Below, piece by piece: positions 33,301 to 44,958 of a DNA stretch of 64,000 nt; within the stretch, counting starts at the first letter, position 1; each line of letters opens with the position of its first letter. A model generated the notes under the pieces. It was given only the letters and a program-made list of their open reading frames with translations. It was not told the DNA's origin and searched no databases. Source of the DNA: Stichopus chloronotus (taxonomy: Eukaryota; Echinodermata; Holothuroidea; Aspidochirotida; Stichopodidae); contig CM037829.1 of the NCBI GenBank assembly GCA_021234535.1, positions 32,611,976 through 32,675,975 on the forward strand, given 5' to 3'. The position numbers and the translations under genes were made by a program.

Positions 33301-36300
33301 TGCAGGACACTACACATACCTTTTGACTGAAAATATGGTTACCTGTGTTGTAGCAGCCAAAAAATGAACAAACTGGTCCATTCTGGTCACAATTAATGCC
33401 TCCGTTTCATCAGTCATCTTGCGGAGACCATCGAGCTACAGGATAAAGTAGGAATGGTACCACTGAATACAGAAAGAGCTGAACGAACATACGCATTAGA
33501 TGATAAAGTTTAGTTTTCACTTGATGAATAAGCTGCAATACTATAAGGTACAGTTTTGCTGTGATGCAAATAGGACGTTTACTATAAGCATGCATTAATG
33601 TGTAGAACTGGTGTGCCACCTGCAGGCCACTACCTCCTTCTGTATGGTTTGTGCAACGATTTCACTTTGCCTAATTTTCGGTCCTCGTCTCGTCATTCCA
33701 ACGTAACTTGAACTTGACGTCTTGTTCAAAATATCAAAAAGAAATGATCTTCCCCACTGCATGAAACAAGGGTAATTTCAATAAAGTATCATGAATTATA
33801 TGTCACTGTTAACTTGCTATGCTGTAAACATGGGATGGGGGTGGTTAAAGGGGGAAGGGTGAGGGTACCTCATACACTCATTTTTATTTGGCCCAGTGTT
33901 CAAAAAAGTTGCATACACCTGGTGTAAAATAACGTATTGGAACATCCATTACAGTAAATGGATTGGAACTCTCTTTTTGCATCCACATAACACTTGGACA
34001 CAAACAGGGGGCATTCTTCAATGTCTTCACCTGGAGACAGTCAACGCAACCTGTCTCAGTTGCGATCAGTTGCTCAGAGTGAGGGCACAAAACTGTTTAT
34101 CTTTGGCAAAGCGTGAGTAAGGATCGACATCAATGAAGTTCACTTAAGAAGATCAAACGAAAACACTATCACATGAACTATGCGTCATTGCATTATGGGT
34201 GTCACAGATATAGATGTTACAAGTAAAGTTCCACCGGCTTACCAAGTGAACAACGTCTGGGAGAAACTCACCTGGATATCCTGTCCTAAGTTCAATTCCA
34301 TCTGGTTTCTAGACCATGTTATAGCTCCCTCTATCGGTTGTGCGATGATAGAGACTTTGCAGTCCAGATCTTGGAGCTTTTGAAGAATGGATGGACCAGA
34401 ACAGCTCCCCAGAAGAGATTGGTCCACAAAAACGGTGAGGTTCTAATTGAGACAGGGAAAGATGAATGAATGAATGAATGAATGAATGAATGAACGAATG
34501 AATGAATGAAGTTCTTCAGGTAGAACGATAACATGTCACAACTGTTAGACCTTCATTCATTCGTTCGTTTGTATGAAATTTATTTCAGTCTCTTTGAAAA
34601 CATTTACAAAATGATAATTGAAATGGAAAATGTATAATGTATGAAAAAGAAAAGAGACTGAGGAGTGTCTATAAAAAGTATGAGGACGCTTGTAGACATA
34701 TAGACACTCCAGAAGGAAGACATAACACCAACAACTATGAGTATAAATAATATTGCAGGTTTTCTAGTGGATCAGGCAAAAAAGAAGGATAAAAATAAAA
34801 TAACCCTCTCAAAAAAAAGGTAAAAATTAAGATGATGTAGATCAAAAGTGGGACAAAAGTCTTTTTCAGACTTACAGGAGTAGTTTACATCAATACCTAC
34901 CACAAGAACTGACAATGAATGGTGACACTTTTCCAGTCCTTCATACAAACTTGACCCCCCATTCCAAGTTCCCCTGTTATAATTGACAGTAATGTACTAT
35001 TTGAAGAACAATTGTTCTTGTTCTCTTTTTTTCCCATAAGTTACGGCAAGCCAAAAAGTAGGATAATGTAGGATTTTGAGAAAACATTAGTAAGCAGGAC
35101 CAAGTAGGATAAGTAAGAGTCCCTTGAAAGCCTGCCATTGTGCCACTATACTTTGTAAAGGAACACACAAGTGAACTAAATATCTGTGAAGAAGGAAGTC
35201 ATAGTAAGGTGGTAAGAAATTTAAAACACATGTTGACAAACACTGGCACTCTTGAGAATTGAACACATCTGCAGGCAGCACGGACGACCTGTCAACTACA
35301 GTGTTGCTATGGAAACCGACTAACCTTCATACATTCCTCTGGCCTCAGGGCTCTCTGAGCCTCTCTCAGTGCCTGAAAACAAAACAAGAAACCATCTGGC
35401 AAAATGTTTTACGTTTCTAATTAAAGACTCTGAATGAATAAAAGATATAATCACATCCCATTCCATAGTTCAATGTAACTGAAGGTGATGAATAAAACAC
35501 TACATTATAAGAAGGTAAATAAGATATAGACACTACACACTGCTGTAGATGAGCACCGTTACCTTGACACAGGACAAGAGGGCAATGAAATATTCAGAAA
35601 AAAAAATGCTTTCTTTGATACAACCATGTGATCCATGTGAAATTAACATTTTGCAACAAATGCAGAAGGCAACAATAGGGACTATTGAGACTATGAAAGG
35701 TAAAACAGATTTCAACACAAATAAACGTTACCTTCATGACACTACAGGAGTACTTTAGAGAGAGTGAGATCATGGTATAAATGCAGACTTGCCAACAAGG
35801 ACATCTCAGAAAACAGGACATCCACCATGCACCCAGGGGGAAGGGGGGCCTAATACTACTGAGTGCATACATGTACCACATCAACGATGATTGTGTTTGT
35901 GTACATGCATGTGAAGGACTGCTATGTGGCTCAAAATACATAACGGTGTGATTTGCTATTTCCTACCTTTTCACACTAAGTTCATTTCAAGGGAGGAAGA
36001 GTGACGAGACTGATCACACAGACCATTTAAATGTATGCAAAGATTGACAACCTTTTCTCCAAGCTGTTGACTTTGCAACTTTTCTCGTCATTTTGATTAT
36101 TAGAATATTTTACGGCTAACGGTCGGAAAATTGGACCATTCTGCATTTCATGGGATTTACAGCTCAGAAATCAGTACAATTCAGCCATGACAGAACCTTT
36201 TGCAAAAATGTAAAGTGATGGAAGGTTAACACTGCCATGGAAGTCATGTTGCACATTCATTGCATGTTGCATGTTCAATGACCAGCTGCTCTCCATGTGA

Positions 36301-39300
36301 ATGCATTGTCAAGCAGTTTGCACTGTTTTTGTAAACAAAACCATTTTGACTGGCAAATACATTGTACAAGGCCTGCAGGTTCTAGATGGAGCTTAGAGAT
36401 TCTAAAATGCGGCAAATTTAAACATGTTCAACTGCACTTTTAAAACAAAGAGAATTGAAAAAAAAAGGGAATACTGAGGTTAAATTTACATATAAAGGTG
36501 TCTTTGGTAAAAAAAAATTGCAGCTGGGGGAGAGCAGTCTAAAGTGGTTTCAATTTCCGATGTGCAAACAGGCAATGAGACTTCATATGAATGATTTTCA
36601 GGTGAAGTTGACGTACTATGCATGTTAGTGGACAGATTGTCTGCTAGCTTCAACCACTGTGTGTGGAATAAAGCGACTCATAGAAACAAAGAAAACTTCA
36701 CAATCCACAAGATCAGTCATGACAGTCACGAGGCAAGATTTGCTACCACACACATTATTTGGTTTTGACACAGGCTTAAAAAAAAAAAACAGTAAGTACA
36801 TTGGTGAGACCAACCTTCCTGTGATCCATTTCTCTTTGCTTCTCTCTCTTTTTTTCTTCTCTTTTTCTGTTTTGTTCTTCCTTCAGCTTTTCTCGATCTG
36901 CTTTCCTCTCCTGGAAATTATCAACAGATGGATGTATGATCACATGATCATACGATCATTTGGAATATGATTCATTCAATCAATCACTCACTATCAATAT
37001 GATCATTCAATCATTTGCAATAATGGAAAATTCTAAAAAAAAGCTGTAACGGATATTTTTCTGTATGCAAACAGGATTAGCTGCAAGTGACATATAGTTC
37101 AATCTACAATCGATTTCAAAACTGGATTCATATTCCATACATTTTAATGTAATACACATTCTTTGTGATGGTCGTCATTAAAGTTTGTTTGTTTTTTAAT
37201 CTACAGCACTATTCCTAAATCATGAAAATAAACAACAATGTTCATTTCACCTCCATGGCAAGCTATATCATAAACCTCAGTTGACAACACTAGAAATAAT
37301 TTCGCAAAATGTCGGTGATCTCTAGTTTTACATGAAGTACAGTACAACATGGTCACTGACAGTTTTTGATTGCATTGATGGGGTTGATTTAATACTTTTT
37401 TTTTCAGATCAGAGGCCACTGACTGTCTTCAGTCCTGCTCTTCTATGATATTTGAAATTATCACAGATCTATGCATAAATTACCTCAAAGCAATCAGTCT
37501 CACCCAAAACCATGACATGTAAACAACACATTTTGTTTTGGCCACTGCCTCCCAGTTAAACCTTAAGTAGCTCCTGGTGCCACTGAAACTCTGGAGAACC
37601 AGGAGACACTATTGAACGAGAATGGCTTCACTTTCATTCAACATTATCATTTTTTTTTACATTTGGACTACATGTGAAGCACGAGAAAAAAAAAATATCT
37701 GATGGTACCAAGCTTTTCTCATTCAGTCACAACATTTAATTACTGATACAATGTAAATTGGAAATAATTTTCACATGATAAGACATACCAAACACATATC
37801 ATTAAGACCAAAGCCAGGGTTTCTGCAAAGGGGGGAAAGGGGGGCTTTGTCCCCCTTCCCAAAAGAAGGTGGGTAAAATCCCTCCTCCCCCTCATCATAC
37901 TCAACAAAAATAAAAAACTGTCAATATCTTGGTTTTTACTTAAGATGAGGACAATTTTGCAGTATTTTTGATCTTACATAAACAAATGGCCTTTAAGACG
38001 CTTCAAGTTGCACATTATACAGCCCTTGATGCAAGCTTTTGTCCTCCTGAACCCACTTGTTACTTTGGCCGAGAACAGCATCACTTTGGACTTGGGAATT
38101 AAGGGTAATAAATCCCCTCCTTTTTTTGTGTTTCTAGCAGAATCCCTGCAAAACGGATTTCCCCAGAATATTGTCCCAGCTCAGGTTTTTTACATATTTT
38201 AACCATATACAAAGCTGATCTTGCATTTTGTAATCATTACACATTACCTTCAAAAAGTACAAAAGGTATGTTGTTCCAACCAACTATTACCTGTATTACA
38301 TGAGACACGACTTGACTATACTAGTAGCGAAAATGGTGTACATTTCCATTAACAGAGCAGTCAATTACATGTCACGAGACATTTTAACTAAAGTAGTATG
38401 GGATGTCCCTTACCAAGGCCTGCTGCTTTGCCAATTGAATCTCCTCTGGTGATCGAATCTTTCTCTTCTGACCCTTGGACACAACAGGAACCTGAAGATG
38501 ATTTGACTCACTTGTAGCCAGAGGCAGAGACGCTGCAGATAAAGTATCATTTGACGAGCTCTTCGAGGCATCTCTCGTCGTGTTTGACAGACGATCTGTT
38601 GATTTAATACTCTTGGTCTTTCCTTTTCTCAACAAAGTGTTGTTTACAAAATCATCAACATTTGACGTTGAACATTGCTTTTTCTGAACTCTCTTCCAGA
38701 GGGGCAGTTCATCCTCAGAATCATCGCTGCTAGAAATTTCAAACATGTTTGTCTTGGAATGTTGTCCGGCCATGATCGACTGTCTACTGTCGTCCTGATC
38801 AGTCGATTTCTGTGACCTTTGGTCTTTTTCTGAAAGTTTGTTTACCTGACTTTTCCGACTCGCTATCAATCTGTCAGAATAAGAATTACCATGGTTACCG
38901 ACATCTCTGTTGACGCTACCTTCTTCGACTGAATCACGTTCATCACTACTTGAGATTTCAATCCCTGGTGGATCGACCTCTCTCTCCTCGTCGGAGGAAT
39001 CGCTCCCCGTAAGGTCCAACGTTTCCGTGTGATCTGACGCCGACAAGCGCATCCCAACATCATTCACCAAACCGTCATTTATCGAACAGTCATTTACCGA
39101 ACCATCACTTTTAGAAGTTAATTTTGTTTCTAATTCATGGGGATCGCTGCTACCTTCAAGCTCCTCTCCCACATCTGTCTTTAATTTTGTGACCTCACAA
39201 CGACCACCTACTCTGTCTGGGTGATTCTGTGATCTCTCTGGTTTTGATAGGTAAGAATCTTCTAGAATATCATGATTGTCATCACAGGAGACTAAATCTT

Positions 39301-39496
39301 TGATATCTTTGTACCCTCTTGCTTCTGCCTGGTCTGAGGATGTTTTTTTCTTCCCTTTGGTATTTAATGATACACTGGGTAATGATTCGTCATCGCTGGA
39401 ATCGCTACCAACATTACATACGACTGTTGAGTTCAGTAGATCATGATTTTCATCGTTCACACATGGCGAAGATGGAACGGTTACATCACAATGACC
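27333..39496 (-). CDS. EME1: EME1, regulatory subunit of the MUS81-EME1 structure-specific endonuclease (5' end unresolved)
   Basis: Twelve minus-strand coding exons join in frame: 39496-38414, 36910-36815, 35372-35325, 34442-34272, 33756-33634, 33435-33343, 31666-31548, 30068-29927, 29310-29195, 29049-28860, 28027-27971 and 27440-27333 (TGA at 27,333-27,335). Together they give 781 residues plus stop. The large first exon is acidic and disordered, with repeated 'SDSSDD/SSSDE' motifs. Then come a charged helix '[13 protein letters not shown]', '[19 protein letters not shown]' entering the inactive nuclease-like domain, '[15 protein letters not shown]' and '[20 protein letters not shown]'. The end is the (HhH)2 tail, 'YPSPQLLLQ' to '[20 protein letters not shown]'. 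Family knowledge: EME1 pairs with MUS81 to cut 3' flaps, replication forks and nicked Holliday junctions in the nucleus. The exon at 33,634-33,756 (41 residues) has no counterpart I recall in human EME1. The start codon is not established. Confidence 0.9.
28735..28908 (-). repeat. Threefold tandem duplication of the EME1 exon 10 3' end
   Basis: The exon's last 49 bp (28,860-28,908) recur in the following intron at 28,797-28,845 and 28,735-28,783, spaced 62-63 bp. The distal copy still translates to '[16 protein letters not shown]', but its donor GT is AT; the middle copy is more diverged and reads CAG|AA. Only the first copy keeps a functional donor. Confidence 0.85.
30496..30706. repeat. 18-bp minisatellite in an EME1 intron
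   Basis: About eleven degenerate copies of an 18-bp unit close to 'atggacatagttctgtac'. The right half drifts to 'atggacacagctctgtgt'. Because 18 is a multiple of three it stays open on both strands (Met-Asp-Ile-Val-Leu-Tyr repeats one way, Cys-Pro-Tyr-Thr-Glu-Leu the other), but it lies wholly inside an intron. Confidence 0.85.
32690..33200. repeat. Tandem array, monomer about 145-152 bp, roughly 3.3 copies, in an EME1 intron
   Basis: The landmark 'tgacctcaaatgacctttgacc' (with variants) occurs near 32,780, 32,925 and 33,077. Each monomer also has 'aatagggatcatctactca', 'gtgaccaacc', 'tatgaggtcagtca' and 'cttgagatat'. Divergence between copies is about 15-25 percent by eye. The same consensus block appears in the array at 40,676. 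Confidence 0.85.
34463..34574. repeat. (GAAT)n microsatellite with an inverted (ATTC)n partner
   Basis: (gaat)n with one 'gaac' runs from 34,463 to about 34,511. After a spacer of about 40 bp, 'cttcattcattcgttcgtt' at 34,552-34,570 is nearly the reverse complement of 'aacgaatgaatgaatgaag' (one mismatch). It could form a stem-loop. It lies in the EME1 intron just upstream (in gene orientation) of the exon at 34,442. Confidence 0.8.
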
Positions 39497-40675
39497 CTGA
39501 AAGAAAAAATTGTGGTCTTTGTTGGAAATTTGGAATACTGAAACCCGTTGCATAGACAAACTGTTTGTTTGAATTTTGCAGTAAAATTCATGTGGAACAA
39601 GACCTCGAAGGGCTCTGTGGTTCCTTATGTGAAGATTACCTTTCTATTCGGAGCCTCAACAAGAAAGCCAAGAGGCTTAGTGATTCCTTGCCACTAATAC
39701 ATGCACTTCCATTAATTTTTTTTCAAGTTGCAGTTTACTGTAGTAACCACAGGATATACCAAATGACGACATTAATACTGCACACCATTTTCCAATACCT
39801 GCTGTATGCATGTAATGTAAGATAACACTGGTGGCCAAGAATTCTCCATGCAGCCTGCACAGTGGTAGCCTAAGTACAGTACATATTTCCAAGGAACAAG
39901 AGATATACTCATATGACAGTTGAAATGACTGCCAATTATACAAACTACATAAATTCCTCCATCTATCCCATCATATGACCAAGTAATAACTTATTTATCT
40001 CTATTGCACAATATGAGTTTTCCCTAACAGAAATCTTCCACGTGCAACTGTCTCCACTTCAGAAAACAAATCTATTCTACATTGTTTGATGAAGCTTGGA
40101 GCGCTGTATCTCAGATAATGATTCCTCTGGGAAAGATAAGGGTCAACCTTTCACCAATTTTCCACAGAGGTCATTGGTCAATCACCATTTTCAGACCAAA
40201 CAAATGTGTCAGATGGAATTAAAAGCCAATTATGGCTTTGAAAACTAAGTGAGCACTTTTAACTGTCAAAACAAGAGTAATAAATAAAAGAAGTATGATA
40301 CCAAATACTATACAGCTGAATTGGGGACTTAATAGAAACTCAAAGGTGTATTGTACCTGCTGAACTTAATTAACCAAATTGGGCTTTTAGATACTTTACA
40401 GATGCTTTCAGACATACAGTATTTTATCAGAAACCAGCATAATGCCAACTGAAGATCCATAGATGTAGTTTCATCATTATATGTCAAAGACTTTTGAAAT
40501 TAGTACAGCAACTACACTTTATTACCTAACTGACAGGTAAAAGTTTTCAAATTGGAACTTCCTAAATGTGCAAGCATTGCTAGTCTTTGCTTGGAAGGGA
40601 GCTCAAATACCTTCCACCCATAGGAAAAGACAGAAGGAGAGAAACATCAGCAAAGGTCTTAACACTTTGTACTCA

Positions 40676-41415
40676 AGGACCTCAGGTGACCTTTGACCCA
40701 CATCAAAACTTAAACCAGTAATTATATTTACATACTCCATCTAAAAAGAACAACTTTAAAGTGTGAAATTGTCTCCCCTTTGTAAATATTGAAATTATCT
40801 CCTCCTTTGTAAATAGTGTGTTTACAAGTTTTTTTCATATTACGACTTCTGATGACCCCACATGACCTCTGATCACAAGACACACCCTCACCTTATTTAC
40901 TTAGAAAGTCCTACATACCCTTGAAGGTCAAAGTTTGTGCAATGTGCAGTTCATGAGGTACTGCAAACATGTTTTGTCTATAGTCTGTCTGCAGATGACC
41001 TATGGTGACCTTTGGCATCCACCAAAATCAATCCCAGTCAAGATCTTTAAATGACCTCCCCACACACTGACTTTGGACTCTCTTGCACATTCCCTTCAAA
41101 AGATAGAGTGTTCACAAGCTTTTCACATTATGACCTCTGATGATCCCAGATGACCTTTGACCTACAAGAATACCCTCACAATCTCACTTACTTACAGGGC
41201 AGTACATACCACCCAAGTTTGAAAATGATGCAACTTGTCGTTACTGAGATACTGCAAACATAGTTTGTACACATTCTGCCTGATGGTGACCTCAGATGAC
41301 CTTTGACCTTCACCAAACACAATCCCAGCCGAGATCTTCATATATTCTATCAACACACCAACTTTGACCCACCTTGCACTTTCCCTTCAAAAGCTAGAGT
41401 GTTCACAAGATTTTG
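40676..41415. repeat. Tandem array, about 147-bp monomers alternating in two types, five copies
   Basis: 'tgacctttgacc'-type landmarks occur near 40,688, 40,862, 41,009, 41,150 and 41,298. Copies 2 and 4 resemble each other ('acaagctttt...cattatgacctctgatgatccc'), as do copies 3 and 5 ('accaaaatcaatcccag', 'gagatctt'). This gives a two-monomer higher-order unit of about 288 bp. Confidence 0.85.
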
Positions 41416-41420
41416 CTCAC

Positions 41421-41471
41421 ACACATACATACACACACACACACACACATACGAACGCACATACACCGAAT
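41421..41471. repeat. (CA)n microsatellite
   Basis: Mostly 'acacacacac' with 'acatac' interruptions, directly after the 147-bp array. Confidence 0.9.
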
Positions 41472-42604
41472 CACCATCGCAAAGATTCCTTGCCCGCCTT
41501 CAGCAAGGAATCAATAAAAGGTTTTGAACATCCAAACATTATCACCAAATAATTCTGGTACTCTTTACACTGAGGGTGTTTGCAGTGCAACTACTCTATC
41601 GTTGTGTACTACAAACCAAAGATAAATTTGCAGCTTCATAAGAAACAAACTATCCTCCTTCAAAACAATTTTGGCATGCATTCACTCCACTTCCACTGAA
41701 TAATGACCAGTCCATGATGACTTGGAAGTCAAATTGTAGTTGGCACTGACACAGGTTTAAAAACTTCACTTTGATTTACAGCAACTTCTGCACAGTCTCT
41801 ATCAACTGACCCGGATAATATACCCTGGTTTTACTCAAGCAGACTAGGCTTGTCAGTCATGAGAGGTCATTTAGAAATGTGGTAGCATTAGTGCCAGTTC
41901 CCATGTGTAAAATCTTTTTTTACTTCCCTACAGTTCAGGACTTGTGATACTGTAGCATTCCAGAGTTTTACAGCAAGAACTGTGCAATATTCTTGATTAT
42001 GCTCCCTCATAATTCATTCATTCGTATCAGAGGAATGTGCCTAAATGTGAAATTAAGGTCAGAATTTGCAAATACAAAAGATGTCTATTTCTTTAACACC
42101 ACACTTTTTTGAAGCACTAAATAACAGTGAGATGTCCCATTAGTACTAATCTGAAAAACACTCAACATTGTAACATGTAACCTGTAGGAAAAACTATCAC
42201 TTTGCACAGTGCAATAATCTATGGCCCTAATGGCCCATCTCGCAATAGCTCCATGGTTATACCTGCGTTCTGATACTGATAGAACAAGCGTTTGTTACAA
42301 TGCTGTTCAGGTTCAACAATGATGAACGATTCCCACAAGTCACTCTCTTGTTTGCATTTTCTATGGTTCTACGGTCATTGATTGTTTAAATGCAGAACGA
42401 TCGCTTAGATAGAGCCTGAACGTAGAAAGAGAGTTCTTCAAAGTCACCAAACTCCATCCTTTATATTACCCGCGCTGGTGCAATGTAGGTCAGTCGCGGG
42501 CAATCAGCGCATCGCGCCGAGGATCGGAGGGTTAGTGCTCTATCTCATGCACGTACTGACTAACCTTGATCGGGTAAATAAGCAAGAACGCCATTCTTAC
42601 TTAC

Positions 42605-42740
42605 CTGACGATCGGGTAAATAGCCACAACTTTAAAAAACCAGGCTCCACTTTACTTCACTAACCCAATCAAAAAGAGCACCCTCTTTTTGCTTGTAGGA
42701 TAGAGAACCTGAAATCACTTCCTGTCACTGATTGGTTGAT
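42605..42740 (-). promoter_or_regulatory. Tentative EME1 promoter and noncoding first exon
   Basis: On the minus strand a consensus donor CAG|GTAAGTAAG ends at 42,605. Upstream of it are two CCAAT-like boxes ('caaccaatcag', plus-strand ATTGG at 42,731-42,735, and one nearer 42,665). No ATG opens a useful frame in the would-be exon, so it would be 5' UTR. This is inference from motifs; transcript data would decide. Confidence 0.25.
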
Positions 42741-44958
42741 ATTCTGTGACAAAAGTGGCCATTGAACTCTCAAGCCATCAGTCTCTCTGGCCTTGGGTCG
42801 ATCTCACGGGACTTCGTACTCACAGTATGTAACCGTTGTATTGTGCATGTAAGTTACCCATGACCTGTACTACTACTACTCACTTACTAGCACTACAGTT
42901 AGGCCTAGCATTGGCCTATATGACTCCTGCAGATGAAGTATTGGTAGCTTGAACCACGACTAGTAGGCCCCTAAGTTAGTTCTTGGCTTAGTCATGCATT
43001 GACCTGGTGCCATGTTGAAACACAAGCTGTACACTACTAGCCTATGATAACTCCAGAGTCTAGACTATGTAACATACCGGATTCACTATAAACTTAGCCA
43101 GGTACCATTTACAAACCTAGACTAACTCAACTGGCTTTCGTGGTAAACAATATAGTAGCTGGTACTGTCCACAAACTGTTTGCAGTGTTACTGTTACTAA
43201 CGTTAGTGTTGGGCTACAGTGTACTGTGTAGTGAACTGGTGAAGTCAATCGGCAGTGAAACTAACCTCAACAACTCCATCAAGTATTCTGTTTATTGTGT
43301 CAGGAACACTGTTTGTAATCGACAAATCCCTTTCAATTGCACGGACCGAGGCGTGCGGACAAATGGAGAGAACCATCTGTACGTTTGAGTCCATTGTGAC
43401 TGCGAAATGCCATCTGTATTGTAAGGTACCTACAACACGATCTGGAATGAAGTGCAGACAAATATCCCGCGCCAACTTGCAACACACAGGTACGGGCGAG
43501 GTATCGTACTTTGTAACAGTACACTTCCAACATCGACTGCACTTTTAGGCATGTGACACCTTCCAATACTGACCACTGATCTCTATAATTACATAGAGGA
43601 TCTACGATACGTGCCATAGCTCCTAACATTTGGTGACCTACAGAGAGGATTTCTACGATGGCACATTGATACCATGTAGATAATATTGTCATGTCGTTGC
43701 TACTCACTTTTTTATGCCCTTTACTACGAGTTATCATGTCGTTCCAGCGACTTATTATTTCGATCCAACTACTTATTACACCGATCAGTGGTGGTACTTT
43801 GATCAGCAGTGGTTCCCACTGACTTTTTGAATCATGTTGCCACACTGAGACCTTAATTGCGGCATTCAACGTCGTGATTGACAAACCACACAAATTGTAC
43901 TACTGTCATTTCATCCTACGTCATTATACCAGCTCTCTAGTGGTGTGGATAGAGACAAAAGTCCCAACACGGACTAAATAAATTCAAGTTCGTATGGAGG
44001 CGGGAAGGAGAGTGGTTGGGGCATTAGCAAATTACGTCATACTCTAGTGGAGATTCAAGCAATCGAATGGGTTCTGTCGCTTTATTTTTTTATTTTTTTT
44101 TATTTTTAAGCATCATTTAGGACTTTTGATCATGGATGAGTCAAAGGCATTGTATTAACTTGATAATGGGCAAGTAACAATAGTCATGGTCAAGACGTTT
44201 GTAATTTTCGTTCATTCATATTTCCACTCCAATGCTTATAACATACCCACCACACTGCACTACTACTCTCCACCCTAGTCATAAGCTCTGTAGACGGGAC
44301 CTCTGTAGTATACTGAACAGATTTACGCCTGTCATGTGATCCATTTGATACATGTCAAGTAGAAATCGGCGAAGGAACATGGGGGGAAGGGCGCTGTCGG
44401 CTCTGTGCAAAACTGAGAAGCATTTCTATAGGGTCGTAGCAAGACTAGTAAAACAAAAGAGTCAACTTTCTAGGAGATAAAAACTGTATTTTGTAGTGAA
44501 AGTAAAGTGTAAGATTTTGCAACAAAATATTAGTTAGCCAGCGACAACTAAGGGATATTGATCCCGCATTTCGATGGAAATTTAATCTTTGGATTGTTTT
44601 TTGTCACCGCAAGGAACCCCTTAATCACGGTTGACACCAAACAGAAATAGATAACGTTCTACGAGAAATATTAATATAAAACGTTTGGTTAGTTGAGGTG
44701 CCTCCGTGCCATTATACAATAATAATACGATGACTAATGTGTCCTCGAAAAGTTGAAAGTTTACTTATATGGCATTATTGCGCCTTCGTAGATTTGACTT
44801 GCGCCATATTTTTCAAGTCATTCGGCTGTCTATACTTAAACATCAGTGGTAGAAGCTCACAGGATTAATCGCTGGGGGAATTTTGTACCACTACAATAAT
44901 TAAACGAAATCCTTGTTTACTTTTCTTTCGTGTATAATCGACCCTCGAAATTTTCAGC
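42741..44958. other. Divergent intergenic region between EME1 and NOL12
   Basis: It should contain the NOL12 promoter near its right end, but no TATA or other clear element was placed. Overlapping frames around 43,140-43,890 on both strands have no ATG-supported or conserved product. A T/A-rich low-complexity run lies at 44,080-44,110. Confidence 0.5.

Larger units (their letters stand above)
39497..42604 (-). other. Presumed EME1 5' intron or 5' region
   Basis: The large EME1 exon begins at a strong acceptor (TTTTTTCTTTCAG) at 39,496, so at least one more exon should lie upstream. The reading frame also stays open through that acceptor up to an ATG at 39,553 ('MQRVSVFQISN'), an alternative start if transcription begins nearby. 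No convincing first coding exon was found in this interval. It also holds the tandem array at 40,676-41,415. Confidence 0.4.

Noticed and set aside
36659..36970. 103-codon plus-strand frame
   Set aside because: It overlaps an EME1 coding exon (36,815-36,910) on the opposite strand and consists of low-complexity pyrimidine sequence.
43140..43893. Overlapping frames with a signal-peptide-like start on the plus strand and a 186-codon frame on the minus strand
   Set aside because: The plus frame begins with GTG, not ATG. Neither has a recognisable domain, splice support or codon signal.
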